A DNA stretch of 64,000 nt from Nitrospira sp. (GTDB taxonomy: Bacteria; Nitrospirota; Nitrospiria; Nitrospirales; Nitrospiraceae): positions 2,631,043-2,695,042 of the forward strand of contig CP092079.1 in the NCBI GenBank assembly GCA_022226955.1, in the 5' to 3' direction. Position numbers and translations under genes: made by a program. Below, piece after piece: positions 52,072 to 61,387 of the stretch (positions within the stretch are counted from its first letter, which is position 1; the number at the start of each line of letters is the position of its first letter). The notes beneath the pieces are model-generated. The model saw only the letters and a program-made list of their open reading frames with translations, had not been told where the DNA came from and ran no database searches.

Positions 52072-53313
52072 GTGAGGCTTTCCACATACATGCGACAGGT
52101 CGCCATCGGAAGCGCGATGCTCATTGCAGCCCTGGCGGTCTGGGGGGCGGGCGAGTCTGGTCCCTATGCGCAGGATGCCAAATCTCAAGCCGTGATCGAA
52201 AAGGCCTTTCCCAACTCAAGCAAATGCAAGCGTTGTCATGAGCGTGTCTTTGAAGAGTGGGAAACCTCTCCGCTCTCCAAGTCGATTCACTCCCCGGCGT
52301 TCCGTGCATCGCTGGATGCATATCTGAACTCATCCGCTGGCAAAGACAAGGCGACATGTTTCCGCTGCCATGCGCCTCATGTGCGTGAGTTTCCCGACCA
52401 GGCGCAGCTCTTTGTCGATCAGGCCAAGTCCGGCGATCCGACATTGGACGGCGTTGCCTGCGCGCAATGCCATTTGATCAAACAAGTTGATCGGGCCAAG
52501 CATCCGCCGGAACCCAAGTATGAGCTCGGCAGCAAGACGTTGTATGGGCCGTATAAAGATTTCGTTCAGAATCTCGCGCACCAATCGATGGAGCTGGGCC
52601 TGTTCCAGAAGTCCGACCTCTGTTTGAATTGCCACCAGTCCGTGCCGTCGGCCGTGAATCTTGGAAAGGCCAATGACCTCCTGGGCAGCTATGAGCAGAG
52701 CCAGGCGGTGAAGTCCGGCAAAGAGTGCCAGAGCTGTCACATGCCTGAGCAGGTCGGGGAGTCGGCCAACGGCGAGAAGAAGCGCAAGGTCGCCAACCAT
52801 ACCTTCCCTGGACGCATCGGCAAGTTACGACAGGAAGCGGCGAAGCTGGACGTACAAACCAAGATCGACGGGGACAAGACGACGGTAACCGTGAAAGTGC
52901 AAAGCCTCGTGCCGCATAACCTGCCGACGACGCACCCGGCTTGGGCCACAGTAGTGCTGGATCTCGACATCAAGGGAAAGAATCTTAAGACCGTATTTGC
53001 CGACAAGCGGGTCTATGGTCGGACCTATGCCGATGCCAAGGGCCAGAAGACCATTTTCGATTTTGAGGCGGCCAAGGTCTTGGAAGATACAGTCTTGAAG
53101 CCAGAGGAAACCCGAGTCGAAACGTTCACCTTTCCCACACCGAAAGACACGAAGACCTTTGACGTCGACGTGACACTCAACTACGCGCCGATCTCCGGCC
53201 CTGCGCCATTCCTCCAGCGTGTCGAAGCCGAAGCCTCCAAGGGATCGCAAGACCCGGTCTTCCAGGCAATCGACATCGTCAAACGCACCGAAAACATTCC
53301 CGTCAACAAATAG
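52072..53313 (+). CDS. Pentaheme cytochrome c (copy 2)
   Basis: About 413 residues from a GTG at 52072, with GAGGAAGG eight bases upstream. An N-terminal signal (GSAMLIAALAVWGAG) is followed by five CxxCH sites: CKRCH, CFRCH, CAQCH, CLNCH and CQSCH. The architecture repeats copy 1: hemes in the first half, then a beta-rich half with LVPHNLPTTHPAWATVVLDL. Shared marks are VFEEWETSP near the first heme and a KTLYGPYKD stretch that is KTLYGPFAN in copy 1. The pair is a tandem duplication that has diverged widely. Both may be parts of one electron-transfer complex with the gamma-like subunit at 49360. Confidence 0.88.
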   Translation: MRLSTYMRQVAIGSAMLIAALAVWGAGESGPYAQDAKSQAVIEKAFPNSSKCKRCHERVFEEWETSPLSKSIHSPAFRASLDAYLNSSAGKDKATCFRCHAPHVREFPDQAQLFVDQAKSGDPTLDGVACAQCHLIKQVDRAKHPPEPKYELGSKTLYGPYKDFVQNLAHQSMELGLFQKSDLCLNCHQSVPSAVNLGKANDLLGSYEQSQAVKSGKECQSCHMPEQVGESANGEKKRKVANHTFPGRIGKLRQEAAKLDVQTKIDGDKTTVTVKVQSLVPHNLPTTHPAWATVVLDLDIKGKNLKTVFADKRVYGRTYADAKGQKTIFDFEAAKVLEDTVLKPEETRVETFTFPTPKDTKTFDVDVTLNYAPISGPAPFLQRVEAEASKGSQDPVFQAIDIVKRTENIPVNK

Positions 53314-53391
53314 CGGGACTCGTTGTCCGCGATGGGTGTTGGATCTAAGGACGGAAGACGTTTGTCTGGCAAGTAACGGACGACGAGTGTT

Positions 53392-53670
53392 TTATGCTGA
53401 GCAGGCCCTGCGTCGTGTTGTTTTGCGGTAGTTCGTGCAGCTTCTAACAGAGGTAGCGAGCCCTTTGCGGATGGATTGTTTCATGCCGGGGATCGAAAGT
53501 AGATAGATTGTCTCTTGCATTGCCCGCCAGTTACTTTCAGGGATGAGTACCGCATTAGAATATTTCCCGACAATTCTGATGGGTTTCTGAGAGTAAGCCA
53601 TCTCATCGATAAGGCGGCACAGTCTTGATTGTGTCGCACTGACTGTTAGGGTAGGCAGTCGGTGCATCAT
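53392..53670 (-). pseudogene. Phd/YefM-like antitoxin, probably with an altered C-terminus
   Basis: A 92-residue frame. The first 70 residues match the Phd/YefM antitoxin pattern: TLTVSATQSRLCRLIDEM, then PIRIVGKYSNAVLIPESNW and RAMQETIYLLSIPGMKQSI, which recalls YefM. The last 21 residues (RSCTNYRKTTRRRACSA) are basic and unlike the usual acidic tail. A shift of one base at about 53450 would give EAARTTAKQHDAG, and the shifted frame runs on, so a frameshift is possible. No toxin (RelE/Doc type) is seen beside it. I mark it as a probably decayed antitoxin; it might instead be an intact divergent one. Confidence 0.5.
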
Positions 53671-53705
53671 TTCTCGATCCGCATTGTAGGCATGCGGCCA
53701 GCTGA

Positions 53706-53960
53706 TTACTCGAAGATAATCTGAGAGCTCGGCGATTTCATCTTGAAGATCTGCAAGGAGTTGTAAATGCCTTTGGCGGGGTGATTCAGGACTAGGCGTG
53801 AATTTGTCACATGGGTGTCGAGCAGTTCATATTGCCCGCCGCTGTAGTAGAGATCGCAATCATCAATATTACAATTCTTATACACATGGTTATCCAGCGC
53901 CAGCTTGGTCTTGCTGAACGTCTGCCCGTCAATCACGATATAGTTCGGCTCAAATCCCAT
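53706..53960 (-). CDS. Small protein of unknown function, pentapeptide-like
   Basis: 84 residues from ATG 53960, with GGAGGG four bases upstream, a strong ribosome site. The protein (FEPNYIVIDGQTFSKTKLAL, then VYKNCNIDDCDLYYSGGQYE) has alternating polar and hydrophobic residues. N, D and C occur at regular steps (CNIDDCDLYY), which hints at a short right-handed beta-helix of pentapeptide type. I do not recognise it for certain. It lies between the antitoxin-like gene and a 280-base stretch without a gene. Confidence 0.5.
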   Translation of the reverse strand: MGFEPNYIVIDGQTFSKTKLALDNHVYKNCNIDDCDLYYSGGQYELLDTHVTNSRLVLNHPAKGIYNSLQIFKMKSPSSQIIFE

Positions 53961-54241
53961 ACAGCCCTCCACCAGCGCGAACTATAACAAGTCTCTTTTT
54001 GAACCGCAAACTGCGAAAAAGAAGAAGGGGTGAGTGAGGTCTTGTCTTCTCGTCTACCCATCTTTCACCTTGATCCATTTCAGCCATCTGTATAGACTAA
54101 CCAAGTTTTTCGGCTAGTTAGCACCATAAGCGGCACCTGCACCACCCTGCGGACTTCTTCTTGAAGTGTCCTTCGGTTGGGTTGAAGCCACGGGGAATTG
54201 AGCGACATTCAATGGTCGTTTAACCACTAGGAGGGTAACTC
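53961..54241. other. Intergenic stretch, no gene seen
   Basis: This 281-base stretch before the pyrophosphatase gene has no convincing reading frame. It probably holds the start signals of both flanking genes. A ribosome site (AGGAGGGTAACTC) stands directly before the GTG at 54242. I saw no clear terminator or riboswitch. Confidence 0.5.
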
Positions 54242-56296
54242 GTGAGCGACTCAGCCATTATCTCCTTTGCATTGATCGCAGCCGTCACAGGCATTGCCTA
54301 TGGCCTCTATCTGGCGATGTGGGTGTTCAAGCTCGACGCCGGCAACGCCAAGATGCAGGAAATCGCGAAAGCGATTCAGGAAGGCGCGAGCGCCTACATG
54401 AATCGTCAGTACAAGACGGTGGGCATCGTCGCGGCGGTGCTGTTTGTGATGCTCTGGGGCGCAGGCGCGGTATCGGATAAATTCGGGATGCTGACGGCGA
54501 TCGGGTTTCTGATCGGCGCGGGCGCGTCTTCCCTCGCCGGTTACGTGGGCATGATCATCGCGGTGCGGGCGAATGTGCGGACGGCGCAGGCAGCGCACAA
54601 GGGGATGAATGCGGCGCTGACGGTGGCCTTTCGCGGCGGCGCGGTAACAGGGCTTCTGCTGATCGGGCTGGGTCTGCTGGCCATTACGAGTTTCTACACG
54701 ATCGCTTCTCAGCTTGCCGGCCAGGAGAAGGCCATCCATGCGCTCTTGAGCCTCGGTTTCGGCGGCAGTTTGATTTCGGTGTTTGCGCGGGTCGGCGGCG
54801 GCATCTATACGAAAGCGGCGGATGTGGGCGCGGACTTGGTCGGGAAAGTGGAGGCTGGCATTCCGGAAGACGATCCGCGCAATCCGGCGGTGATCGCGGA
54901 CAATGTGGGCGACAACGTCGGCGATTGCGCCGGGATGGCGGCGGACCTCTTCGAGACCTACGCGGTGACGACGGTGGCGGCGATGGTGCTGGCCTTTACG
55001 ATGTTTAAGGGGGTGAGCGCGCCGATTCTCTATCCGCTCGCGTTGGGCGGGGTGACGATCTTCGCGACGATCATCGGCATTCTTTTTGTGAAGGTGAGCC
55101 CCGGCGGCGAGATCATGCCGGCCCTGTACAAAGGACTGTTCGTGGCCGGCGGCATTGCCGCGGTTGCCTTCTTTCCCATCACCAACATGATTATGGCGGG
55201 CGTGGGCGGCGTCAGCGGGATGAGTTACTACCTCGCGGCGTTGATCGGGCTGGTTGTGACGCTGGCGCTGGTCTTCATTACCGACTACTACACGTCCAAG
55301 AGTTATGCGCCGGTGAAGGATATCGCCAAGGCCAGTGAAACGGGCCATGCGACGAATATCATTGCCGGTCTGGCGGTGGGCATGCAGTCGACGTCGGCGC
55401 CGGTGGTGGTGATCGGCGCGGCGATTCTTGGCAGCTACGCGATCTGCGGCGGCGCAGAGTCGGGCGGCTTGTATGGAGTGGCCGTGGCGGCGGTGTCGAT
55501 GCTGTCGATGGCGGGAATCGTGGTCGCGATCGATGCGTTTGGCCCCATCACGGATAATGCCGGCGGCATCGCCGAAATGTCGCATCTCGGGAAGGAAGTG
55601 CGGGACATCACGGATCCGCTCGACGCAGTCGGCAATACGACCAAGGCGGTGACGAAGGGCTATGCCATCGGTTCGGCCGGGTTGGCTGCAGTGGTGTTGT
55701 TCGCCGAATTCGCACGCGAAGTGTCGAGGGGGACGCAAGCCAGCACGTTCGATCTGTCCAATCCTTCGGTGCTGGTCGGGCTCTTTCTCGGCGGTATGCT
55801 GCCGTTTATTTTCGGCGCACTCTGCATGAAGGCGGTCGGGCAGGCGGCCGGGCTTGTGGTGGAGGAAGTGCGGCGTCAGTTCCGGACGATCAAGGGCATT
55901 ATGGAAGGCACCGGCAAGCCGGAATATGGCACCTGCGTGGATATCGTGACGCAAGCGGCGATTCAGAAGATGATGATTCCCGGTCTGATTCCGGTGATCG
56001 CGCCGATTGTGGTTGGCGTGCTGCTAGGCCCGCAGGCGCTCGGTGGCGTGCTGGTCGGCAGTATTGTGACGGGTTTGTTCGTTGCGATTTCCATGACGAA
56101 CGGTGGCGGCGCTTGGGATAACGCCAAGAAATATATCGAAGAGCAGGGCTTGAAAGGGACCGATACGCACAAGGCGGCGGTCACGGGCGATACGGTCGGC
56201 GATCCCTATAAGGACACGGCCGGTCCGGCGGTGAATCCGATGATCAAGGTCATCAATATTGTTGCGTTGCTGATCGTGTCGTTGATTGTGAAATAG
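54242..56296 (+). CDS. hppA: K+-independent proton-pumping membrane pyrophosphatase
   Basis: A 684-residue, roughly 16-helix membrane protein starting with GTG after AGGAGG. It hydrolyses pyrophosphate and pumps protons. The substrate site is intact: [20 protein letters not shown] and [19 protein letters not shown], then [19 protein letters not shown]. The K+ signature is [12 protein letters not shown] with Lys 468 and Thr 471, which is the K+-independent form (Ala/Ala marks the K+-dependent form). No Na+ pump marks were checked in detail. Recovering energy from pyrophosphate made in biosynthesis suits a slow-growing chemolithotroph. Confidence 0.95.
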   Translation: MSDSAIISFALIAAVTGIAYGLYLAMWVFKLDAGNAKMQEIAKAIQEGASAYMNRQYKTVGIVAAVLFVMLWGAGAVSDKFGMLTAIGFLIGAGASSLAGYVGMIIAVRANVRTAQAAHKGMNAALTVAFRGGAVTGLLLIGLGLLAITSFYTIASQLAGQEKAIHALLSLGFGGSLISVFARVGGGIYTKAADVGADLVGKVEAGIPEDDPRNPAVIADNVGDNVGDCAGMAADLFETYAVTTVAAMVLAFTMFKGVSAPILYPLALGGVTIFATIIGILFVKVSPGGEIMPALYKGLFVAGGIAAVAFFPITNMIMAGVGGVSGMSYYLAALIGLVVTLALVFITDYYTSKSYAPVKDIAKASETGHATNIIAGLAVGMQSTSAPVVVIGAAILGSYAICGGAESGGLYGVAVAAVSMLSMAGIVVAIDAFGPITDNAGGIAEMSHLGKEVRDITDPLDAVGNTTKAVTKGYAIGSAGLAAVVLFAEFAREVSRGTQASTFDLSNPSVLVGLFLGGMLPFIFGALCMKAVGQAAGLVVEEVRRQFRTIKGIMEGTGKPEYGTCVDIVTQAAIQKMMIPGLIPVIAPIVVGVLLGPQALGGVLVGSIVTGLFVAISMTNGGGAWDNAKKYIEEQGLKGTDTHKAAVTGDTVGDPYKDTAGPAVNPMIKVINIVALLIVSLIVK

Positions 56297-56356
56297 GATG
56301 CTCAGTCGGTTAGGAAGAGAATCTCTGGACGCGGTGTTGTGGATTTGGGGCTTGGC

Positions 56357-56386
56357 TTGACGGCTAAAAGAACCCTAAGGTAAGGT
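56357..56386 (+). promoter_or_regulatory. Weak candidate promoter for pup
   Basis: TTGACG at 56357-56362 and TAAGGT at 56381-56386 with an 18-base spacer, 65 bases before the pup ATG. Both boxes are imperfect. Confidence 0.35.
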
Positions 56387-56451
56387 GAATGCAAGGGATC
56401 GCGCGCCGCGCTGGTCCACGAGAGTTTCCCCGAACGACGGGAGGTGCTCGA

Positions 56452-56649
56452 ATGGAAAAACAGGAGCGCAAGCAGGAGCCGAAACGCGAGCCTCAGTCGA
56501 AGGACGAGGTCAAGGCGAATCCGAAGGTCGTCGAGACCGGGAAGAAGCTCAAAGAAGATATCGACAAGCTCGTCGACGAGATCGACGAGGTCCTCGAAAA
56601 AAATGCTGAAGAGTTCGTGAAGAACTACGTGCAAAAAGGAGGGGAATAG
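56452..56649 (+). CDS. pup: Prokaryotic ubiquitin-like protein Pup
   Basis: A 65-residue protein from ATG 56452, with GGGAGG about seven bases upstream. It is highly charged, with Lys and Glu making up much of it, and probably disordered. The C-terminal part, LDEIDEVLEKNAEEFVKNYV-type, ends in QKGGE. In Mycobacterium the protein ends in GGQ and needs deamidation by Dop; the GGE end here would be ready for ligation by PafA without that step. Pup tags proteins for the proteasome. Pup-proteasome genes occur in Nitrospira, as known from genome surveys. No pafA, dop, mpa or prcAB is in this window, so the gene stands apart from its partners. A hairpin follows the stop. Confidence 0.9.
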   Translation: MEKQERKQEPKREPQSKDEVKANPKVVETGKKLKEDIDKLVDEIDEVLEKNAEEFVKNYVQKGGE

Positions 56650-56682
56650 CGAACGTTTCGTTCGCGGTTCCCTTTCTTCATT
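56649..56682 (+). terminator. Hairpin after pup
   Basis: GCGAACG and CGTTCGC form a seven-base-pair stem with a TTT loop right at the stop codon, followed by GGTTCCCTTTCTTCATTTT. The T run is interrupted, so this is a moderate candidate. Confidence 0.55.
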
Positions 56683-56860
56683 TTCCTCGCTCCTCCGGCT
56701 TCCACGCTCGCTCCGTCTCGTTCGTCACCGGCCTGTGGATCTCTCTGCCTCGACCGTTTTGCATGGTTTGACAAAGGGATGGTGAGCATTTACCATCCGC
56801 GAGATCCGAACGCGGCGATTCTATTCGACTTTGGCCCGCGCCGAGGCAAGCGAGGCAAGG

Positions 56861-58561
56861 ATGACGTCTAAGCTCTGGGTGTTTCGCGATATTGATCCTG
56901 ACCGGCGGGCGGTGCTGGCCAGGGCCTTGTCGATTTCGCCGACCACGGCCTCGCTGCTCTTGGCGCGCGGTGTGACGACGCCCGATGAGGCGACAGCCTG
57001 GATGACGCCGCTCCGTGCGCACGACCCATTTTTAATTCCCGACATCGAGGCAGCCATCGACCGCTTGCGCTATGCCGTGCAGCATGGCGAGCGCGTGTGT
57101 TTTTACGGCGACTATGACGTCGACGGGATGTCGGCGACGAGCATTTATTGTTCGTTTTTTCGCGGGCTCGGAGCCAGTGTGCAGGCCTATGTGCCGCACC
57201 GTGTTCGTGAAGGCTATGGCTTGAATGAAGGCGCGGTACGGACACTGGCGGCAGAAGGTGTGAAGTTGCTGGTCACCTCGGATTGCGGCACCACCTCGCA
57301 TCATGAGGTTGCCGTGGCCAATCGACTGGGCATGGATGTGATTGTGACCGACCATCATCAGACCGATGAGCAGATGCCTGCGGCGCTGGCAGTGATGAAT
57401 CCGCACCGACGCGAGGCGCGCTATCCCTTTCGCGGACTCTGCTCGGGCGGGCTGGCCTACAAGGTGGTCGATGCCTACCGGCAGCGCTATGGCCAGGGAA
57501 CGGTGGCGCTCGACTCGTTGTTGGATCTGGTGGCTCTGTCGACGATTGCCGATGTCGTGCCGCTGCAGGATGAGAATCGTGGATTTGTGCAAGAAGGGTT
57601 GCGGCAACTGTCGCGCGGGACGCGCTGCGGGATTCGGGCTCTGAAACAAGTGGCTGGGGTGACGCGCGATTGTACGGCGGAAACCGTAGGATTCAAGCTC
57701 GGCCCAAGATTGAATGCCGCCGGACGTTTGGACCATGCGATCAAAGGCGTGCAGCTGCTGACGACCGAGTCCGAACCTGAGGCGATGCAACTGGCGCTCG
57801 AATTAGAACAACTCAATCGCCGCCGGCAGGATCTTGAAGCTGAGATCATGCGAGAAGCCGTCGCGATGCTTGGAACTGGCGACGAGGTGCCTCCGGCAAT
57901 CGTGCTGGCGTCGCGCGGCTGGCATCTCGGCGTCGTGGGCATTGTGGCCGCGCGGTTGATGGAGCGCTATCACCGTCCGGCGATCGTGCTGGCTGTCAAC
58001 GAGCAGGGCATCGGCAAAGGTTCGGCGAGGACGATCCCCGGATTCGATCTCTATCAAGGCTTGGCTTCGTGCAAGGATTTGCTGGTGGCGTTCGGCGGGC
58101 ATCCCAGTGCGGCGGGGTTGACGATTCAAGAATCTCGCTTGCCGGAGTTCCAGGCGCGGTTCGCGGCGGTGGCGGGTGCTTGGTCCTCTACGGGAAAGGC
58201 GATTCCTACCCTGCATCTCGATTCTGAAGTCTCGCTGACGGATGTGAATATGCGCCTCATTCAGGAAATTGGATCGCTGCATCCGTTCGGAGCCGGCAAT
58301 CCTGAGCCGATGTTTGCGGTCAAGGGATTGGCGATCATGGAGGCGCGCGTCGTCGGCGAGAAGCATCTGAAGATGACGGTCCGGCAGGGGCGGTCGCTGC
58401 CGTTCGACAGTATCGGATTCGGCATGAAGTCGCTGTCTGAGCAGGGCCTGCGGCAGAATCAGCCAGTCGATTTGGCCTTTACGCCCGAGATCAATCACTG
58501 GAACGGGCACGACCGCATTCAATTGCGCATCCGGGATATGCGCGCGACAGCTTCGGAGTAA
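56861..58561 (+). CDS. recJ: Single-stranded-DNA exonuclease RecJ
   Basis: A 566-residue DHH-family nuclease that degrades single-stranded DNA 5' to 3' in repair and recombination. Metal-binding motifs: DYDVDGMSA, TSDCGTTSHHE and VTDHHQ (DHH), with the DHHA1 part LVAFGGHPSAAGLTI. The C-terminal region is an OB-fold (RLIQEIGSLHPFGAGNPEP). ATG 56861 is preferred over a TTG at 56831, which has no ribosome site. It ends eight bases before the Rel/SpoT gene. All key residues appear intact. Confidence 0.95.
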   Translation: MTSKLWVFRDIDPDRRAVLARALSISPTTASLLLARGVTTPDEATAWMTPLRAHDPFLIPDIEAAIDRLRYAVQHGERVCFYGDYDVDGMSATSIYCSFFRGLGASVQAYVPHRVREGYGLNEGAVRTLAAEGVKLLVTSDCGTTSHHEVAVANRLGMDVIVTDHHQTDEQMPAALAVMNPHRREARYPFRGLCSGGLAYKVVDAYRQRYGQGTVALDSLLDLVALSTIADVVPLQDENRGFVQEGLRQLSRGTRCGIRALKQVAGVTRDCTAETVGFKLGPRLNAAGRLDHAIKGVQLLTTESEPEAMQLALELEQLNRRRQDLEAEIMREAVAMLGTGDEVPPAIVLASRGWHLGVVGIVAARLMERYHRPAIVLAVNEQGIGKGSARTIPGFDLYQGLASCKDLLVAFGGHPSAAGLTIQESRLPEFQARFAAVAGAWSSTGKAIPTLHLDSEVSLTDVNMRLIQEIGSLHPFGAGNPEPMFAVKGLAIMEARVVGEKHLKMTVRQGRSLPFDSIGFGMKSLSEQGLRQNQPVDLAFTPEINHWNGHDRIQLRIRDMRATASE

Positions 58562-58568
58562 CAGGCCG

Positions 58569-60746
58569 ATGGTCTACGAAACCGTCACCGATATCGATCA
58601 ACTGCTCGACCGTGTGCGGAGCTATCAGCCTGAGGCCGATCTCAGTCTGGTGCGCAAGGCCTACGATTTTTCCGCGAAAGCGCATGAGGGGCAAACGCGC
58701 CGTTCTGGCGAACCATATGTGCAGCATCCGGTTGCGGTGGCCGGAGTGCTGACCTTGCTCAGAACGGATGTGGCGGCGGTGGTGGCGGGGTTGCTCCACG
58801 ATACGCTGGAAGATACGGTGGCCACGCCGGCCGAGCTGGAGCGCGAGTTCGGGAAAGAGGTGGTCCATCTGGTCGACGGAGTGACCAAGATCGGCAAGAT
58901 TACGTTCCGGAGCTATGAAGAGAAACAGGCCGAGAATTTCCGCAAGATGCTCCTGTCGATGGCGGACGACATCCGCGTCGTCATCATCAAGCTGGCTGAC
59001 CGCCTCCATAACATGCGGACGCTGGAGCATTTGAGCGAGGCCAAGCGCCATGAAATTGCTCAAGAGACGCTGGAAATCTACGCGCCGCTGGCAAATAGGA
59101 TCGGAATTGGGTGGGTGAAGAACGAGCTGGAGGATCTGTGCCTCAAGCATCTCAAGCCCGATGTCTACGAGTTATTGCGGGTGCGTGTCGCGAAGCGTGA
59201 TGAAGATCGGGAGCAGTATATTCAGGAAGTGCGCGATCTCGTGGAGAAGGCGCTGGCCGATGTTGGCTTGCAGGGGATGGTGTACGGACGTCCGAAGCAC
59301 CTGTACGGCATTTATCAGAAGATGAACAAGCAGGATATTTCCTTCGAGGAGGTCTACGACCTCACAGCCTTGCGCATCATCACCGATACCAAGATGAACT
59401 GCTATGCCTTGCTTGGGGTGATCCATTCGCTCTGGCGCCCGCTTCCTGGACGGGTCAAGGACTATATCGCGATTCCCAAATCCAATTTGTATCAATCGCT
59501 GCATACGACGGTGGTTGGGCCGAAGGGCGAACACGTCGAATTTCAAATTCGCACCGAGGAAATGCATCGCGTGGCCGAATATGGGATTGCGGCGCATTGG
59601 AAATATAAAGAGCAGGGCACTGTCGGAGAGAAGGACAGCAAGACGTTCGGCTGGCTGCGCCAGTTCGTCGAGTGGCACACCGATCTGCCGGACAATCGCC
59701 AGTTCATGGACTCCGTCAAGCTTGAGCTCTTTCATGACGTGGTCTATGTGTTCACCCCCAAGGGAATTGTGCTGGAGTTGCCGAAGGGATCCACGCCGGT
59801 CGATTTTGCCTATGCCATTCACACCGAGGTCGGCGATCATTGCGTGGGGGCGAAGGTCAATGGCAAGATTGTCCCGTTGAAGCATCAAATGGCGAGCGGA
59901 GACACCGTTGAGATTTTGACGTCGCCGAATCAGACCCCGCATAAGGATTGGCTCAAGTTCGTCCGGACCTCGCGCGCCAAAACGAAAATCAAACATTGGG
60001 TCAAGGCCGAAGAGCAAACGCGCAGCATCGATATTGGGCGGCGTCTGCTGGAATCGGAGTTGCGGCGCCATGCCTTCGCGCCGGCGCAGATGCTGCGGTC
60101 GGAACAATTGCGCGAAGTCGCCCGTCAACTTGGGCACGACACGCTCGACGAACTGATGGCGGCGGTGGGATTCGGCCATCTCGCAACGGCAGAGGTGATC
60201 GCGAAGCTGGTCACGCCGTCGCCGGAAGCCGTTGCGCCGGTCGTGGAGCCGGTTCCGGCGCCGAAGCCCTCAGTCGGTAAATCAGACGACAAAGGCGTGC
60301 GCGTCAAGGGCGCGCGGGATCTTCTGATGCAGCTGTCTCGATGTTGCAATCCGGTGCCGGGGGATCGGATTCTTGGCTACATCACGCGCGGGCGTGGATT
60401 AACGATCCATTCGGTGGATTGTCCCAATCTGGAGGCGCTGGATTACGACCGTGAACGGCTTGTCGAGGTCGAATGGGATACGGAAGCGCCGGGGCTGCAT
60501 CCGGTGAAGGTCTCGGTCATTACCGTCGATAAGACCGGTGTGTTGGCGAATGTGTCGTCCGCGATCGCGGAATGCCAGGCGAATATCAGCCGGGCGGAAA
60601 TCTCCACGCGGGAAGACCGGAAAGCGGCGCTGGATTTCGTGGTCGAAGTCAACGACACCAAGCATATCAATCAGGTGTTGAAGGCGATTGAGCGGGTCGA
60701 CGGCGTCATCTCGGCGCGGCGCGTTCGAGCCTGGCAGGAAAGGTAA
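58569..60746 (+). CDS. Bifunctional (p)ppGpp synthetase/hydrolase, Rel/SpoT
   Basis: A 725-residue RSH enzyme that controls the stringent response. The N-terminal HD domain has HPVAVAGVLTLLR and LLHDTLEDT (His-Asp pair present), so hydrolase activity is likely. The synthetase part has GRPKHLYGIYQKM, YDLTALRIIT and EFQIRTEEMHRVAEYG. A TGS domain (GIVLELPKGSTPVDFAYAIH) and a C-terminal zinc-finger-like segment (RCCNPVPGD) are followed by an ACT domain (VSVITVDKTGVLANVSSAIA). All parts of the family are present, so it probably makes and removes (p)ppGpp. It is in the same run as recJ. Confidence 0.93.
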   Translation: MVYETVTDIDQLLDRVRSYQPEADLSLVRKAYDFSAKAHEGQTRRSGEPYVQHPVAVAGVLTLLRTDVAAVVAGLLHDTLEDTVATPAELEREFGKEVVHLVDGVTKIGKITFRSYEEKQAENFRKMLLSMADDIRVVIIKLADRLHNMRTLEHLSEAKRHEIAQETLEIYAPLANRIGIGWVKNELEDLCLKHLKPDVYELLRVRVAKRDEDREQYIQEVRDLVEKALADVGLQGMVYGRPKHLYGIYQKMNKQDISFEEVYDLTALRIITDTKMNCYALLGVIHSLWRPLPGRVKDYIAIPKSNLYQSLHTTVVGPKGEHVEFQIRTEEMHRVAEYGIAAHWKYKEQGTVGEKDSKTFGWLRQFVEWHTDLPDNRQFMDSVKLELFHDVVYVFTPKGIVLELPKGSTPVDFAYAIHTEVGDHCVGAKVNGKIVPLKHQMASGDTVEILTSPNQTPHKDWLKFVRTSRAKTKIKHWVKAEEQTRSIDIGRRLLESELRRHAFAPAQMLRSEQLREVARQLGHDTLDELMAAVGFGHLATAEVIAKLVTPSPEAVAPVVEPVPAPKPSVGKSDDKGVRVKGARDLLMQLSRCCNPVPGDRILGYITRGRGLTIHSVDCPNLEALDYDRERLVEVEWDTEAPGLHPVKVSVITVDKTGVLANVSSAIAECQANISRAEISTREDRKAALDFVVEVNDTKHINQVLKAIERVDGVISARRVRAWQER

Positions 60747-60767
60747 CGGCTGGCGTGAGCGCCGCTC

Positions 60768-61241
60768 TTAGGGATTCGCAAACTGCAGTTTCGTGCCCTT
60801 CTCGATTTTCAAGCCATCCACCGTTCCGGCGGCCAGTTCCAACACGTACATCGCTCCGTCATTCGGCCGGTATTGCGGGCAGGAGTCGTCCGTTCTGGTG
60901 CAGATTGGCACATTCCGTTCGATATGAATAACCCGTTTTTTTTCGTCCATCCAAATCAGGTCGAGCGCGATCAGTGTGTTCTTCATCCAGAAGGTCCATT
61001 CTTGGGCCTGGTCGAAAAAAAACATCATGCCATGGTCTTTCTTGAGATGGTCGCGATACATCAGGCCGGCGGCGCGCTTCTGCGGGGTGTCGGCGATTTC
61101 CGCTTGAACGACGGTCCCGGACGGAGTCTTTATAGGAATCAGTTTGGCGGCCGGGTTGCCGGGAGGAGTCGTAGTGTCTCCGCTGGATGGAGCGGCCACG
61201 CTGAGCACAATGAACGCAAAGAGGATCGCGCGAATGAACAT
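60768..61241 (-). CDS. Exported DUF192 protein
   Basis: A 157-residue protein with an N-terminal hydrophobic signal (FIRAILFAFIVLSVAAP). The rest has the DUF192 pattern: VQAEIADTPQKRAAGLMYRD, then GMMFFFDQAQEWTFWMKNTL and ALDLIWMDEKKRVIHIERN, with the conserved Pro-Cys in NVPICTRTDDSC. The family is widespread with no known activity and is probably a small ligand-binding fold. Convergent with the Rel gene, 21 bases apart. No operon partner is evident. Confidence 0.85.
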   Translation of the reverse strand: MFIRAILFAFIVLSVAAPSSGDTTTPPGNPAAKLIPIKTPSGTVVQAEIADTPQKRAAGLMYRDHLKKDHGMMFFFDQAQEWTFWMKNTLIALDLIWMDEKKRVIHIERNVPICTRTDDSCPQYRPNDGAMYVLELAAGTVDGLKIEKGTKLQFANP

Positions 61242-61387
61242 GGAGGCATGGTACTGGCCGGCATTGTGGCAGTCAAGATATGGCCATGGCGCGTGGGCAG
61301 AGCGATACCGGTCCGTGGCCGAGGCTGATCGTCTTGCAATCCTGAAGAGACCTGTGCGATCCTCGCCGCATCAGCTAGGAGGCTTGT

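Noticed and set aside
56831-56860. Start of recJ at the TTG at 56831
   Set aside because: It adds ten residues with no family match and has no ribosome site; the ATG at 56861 is better.
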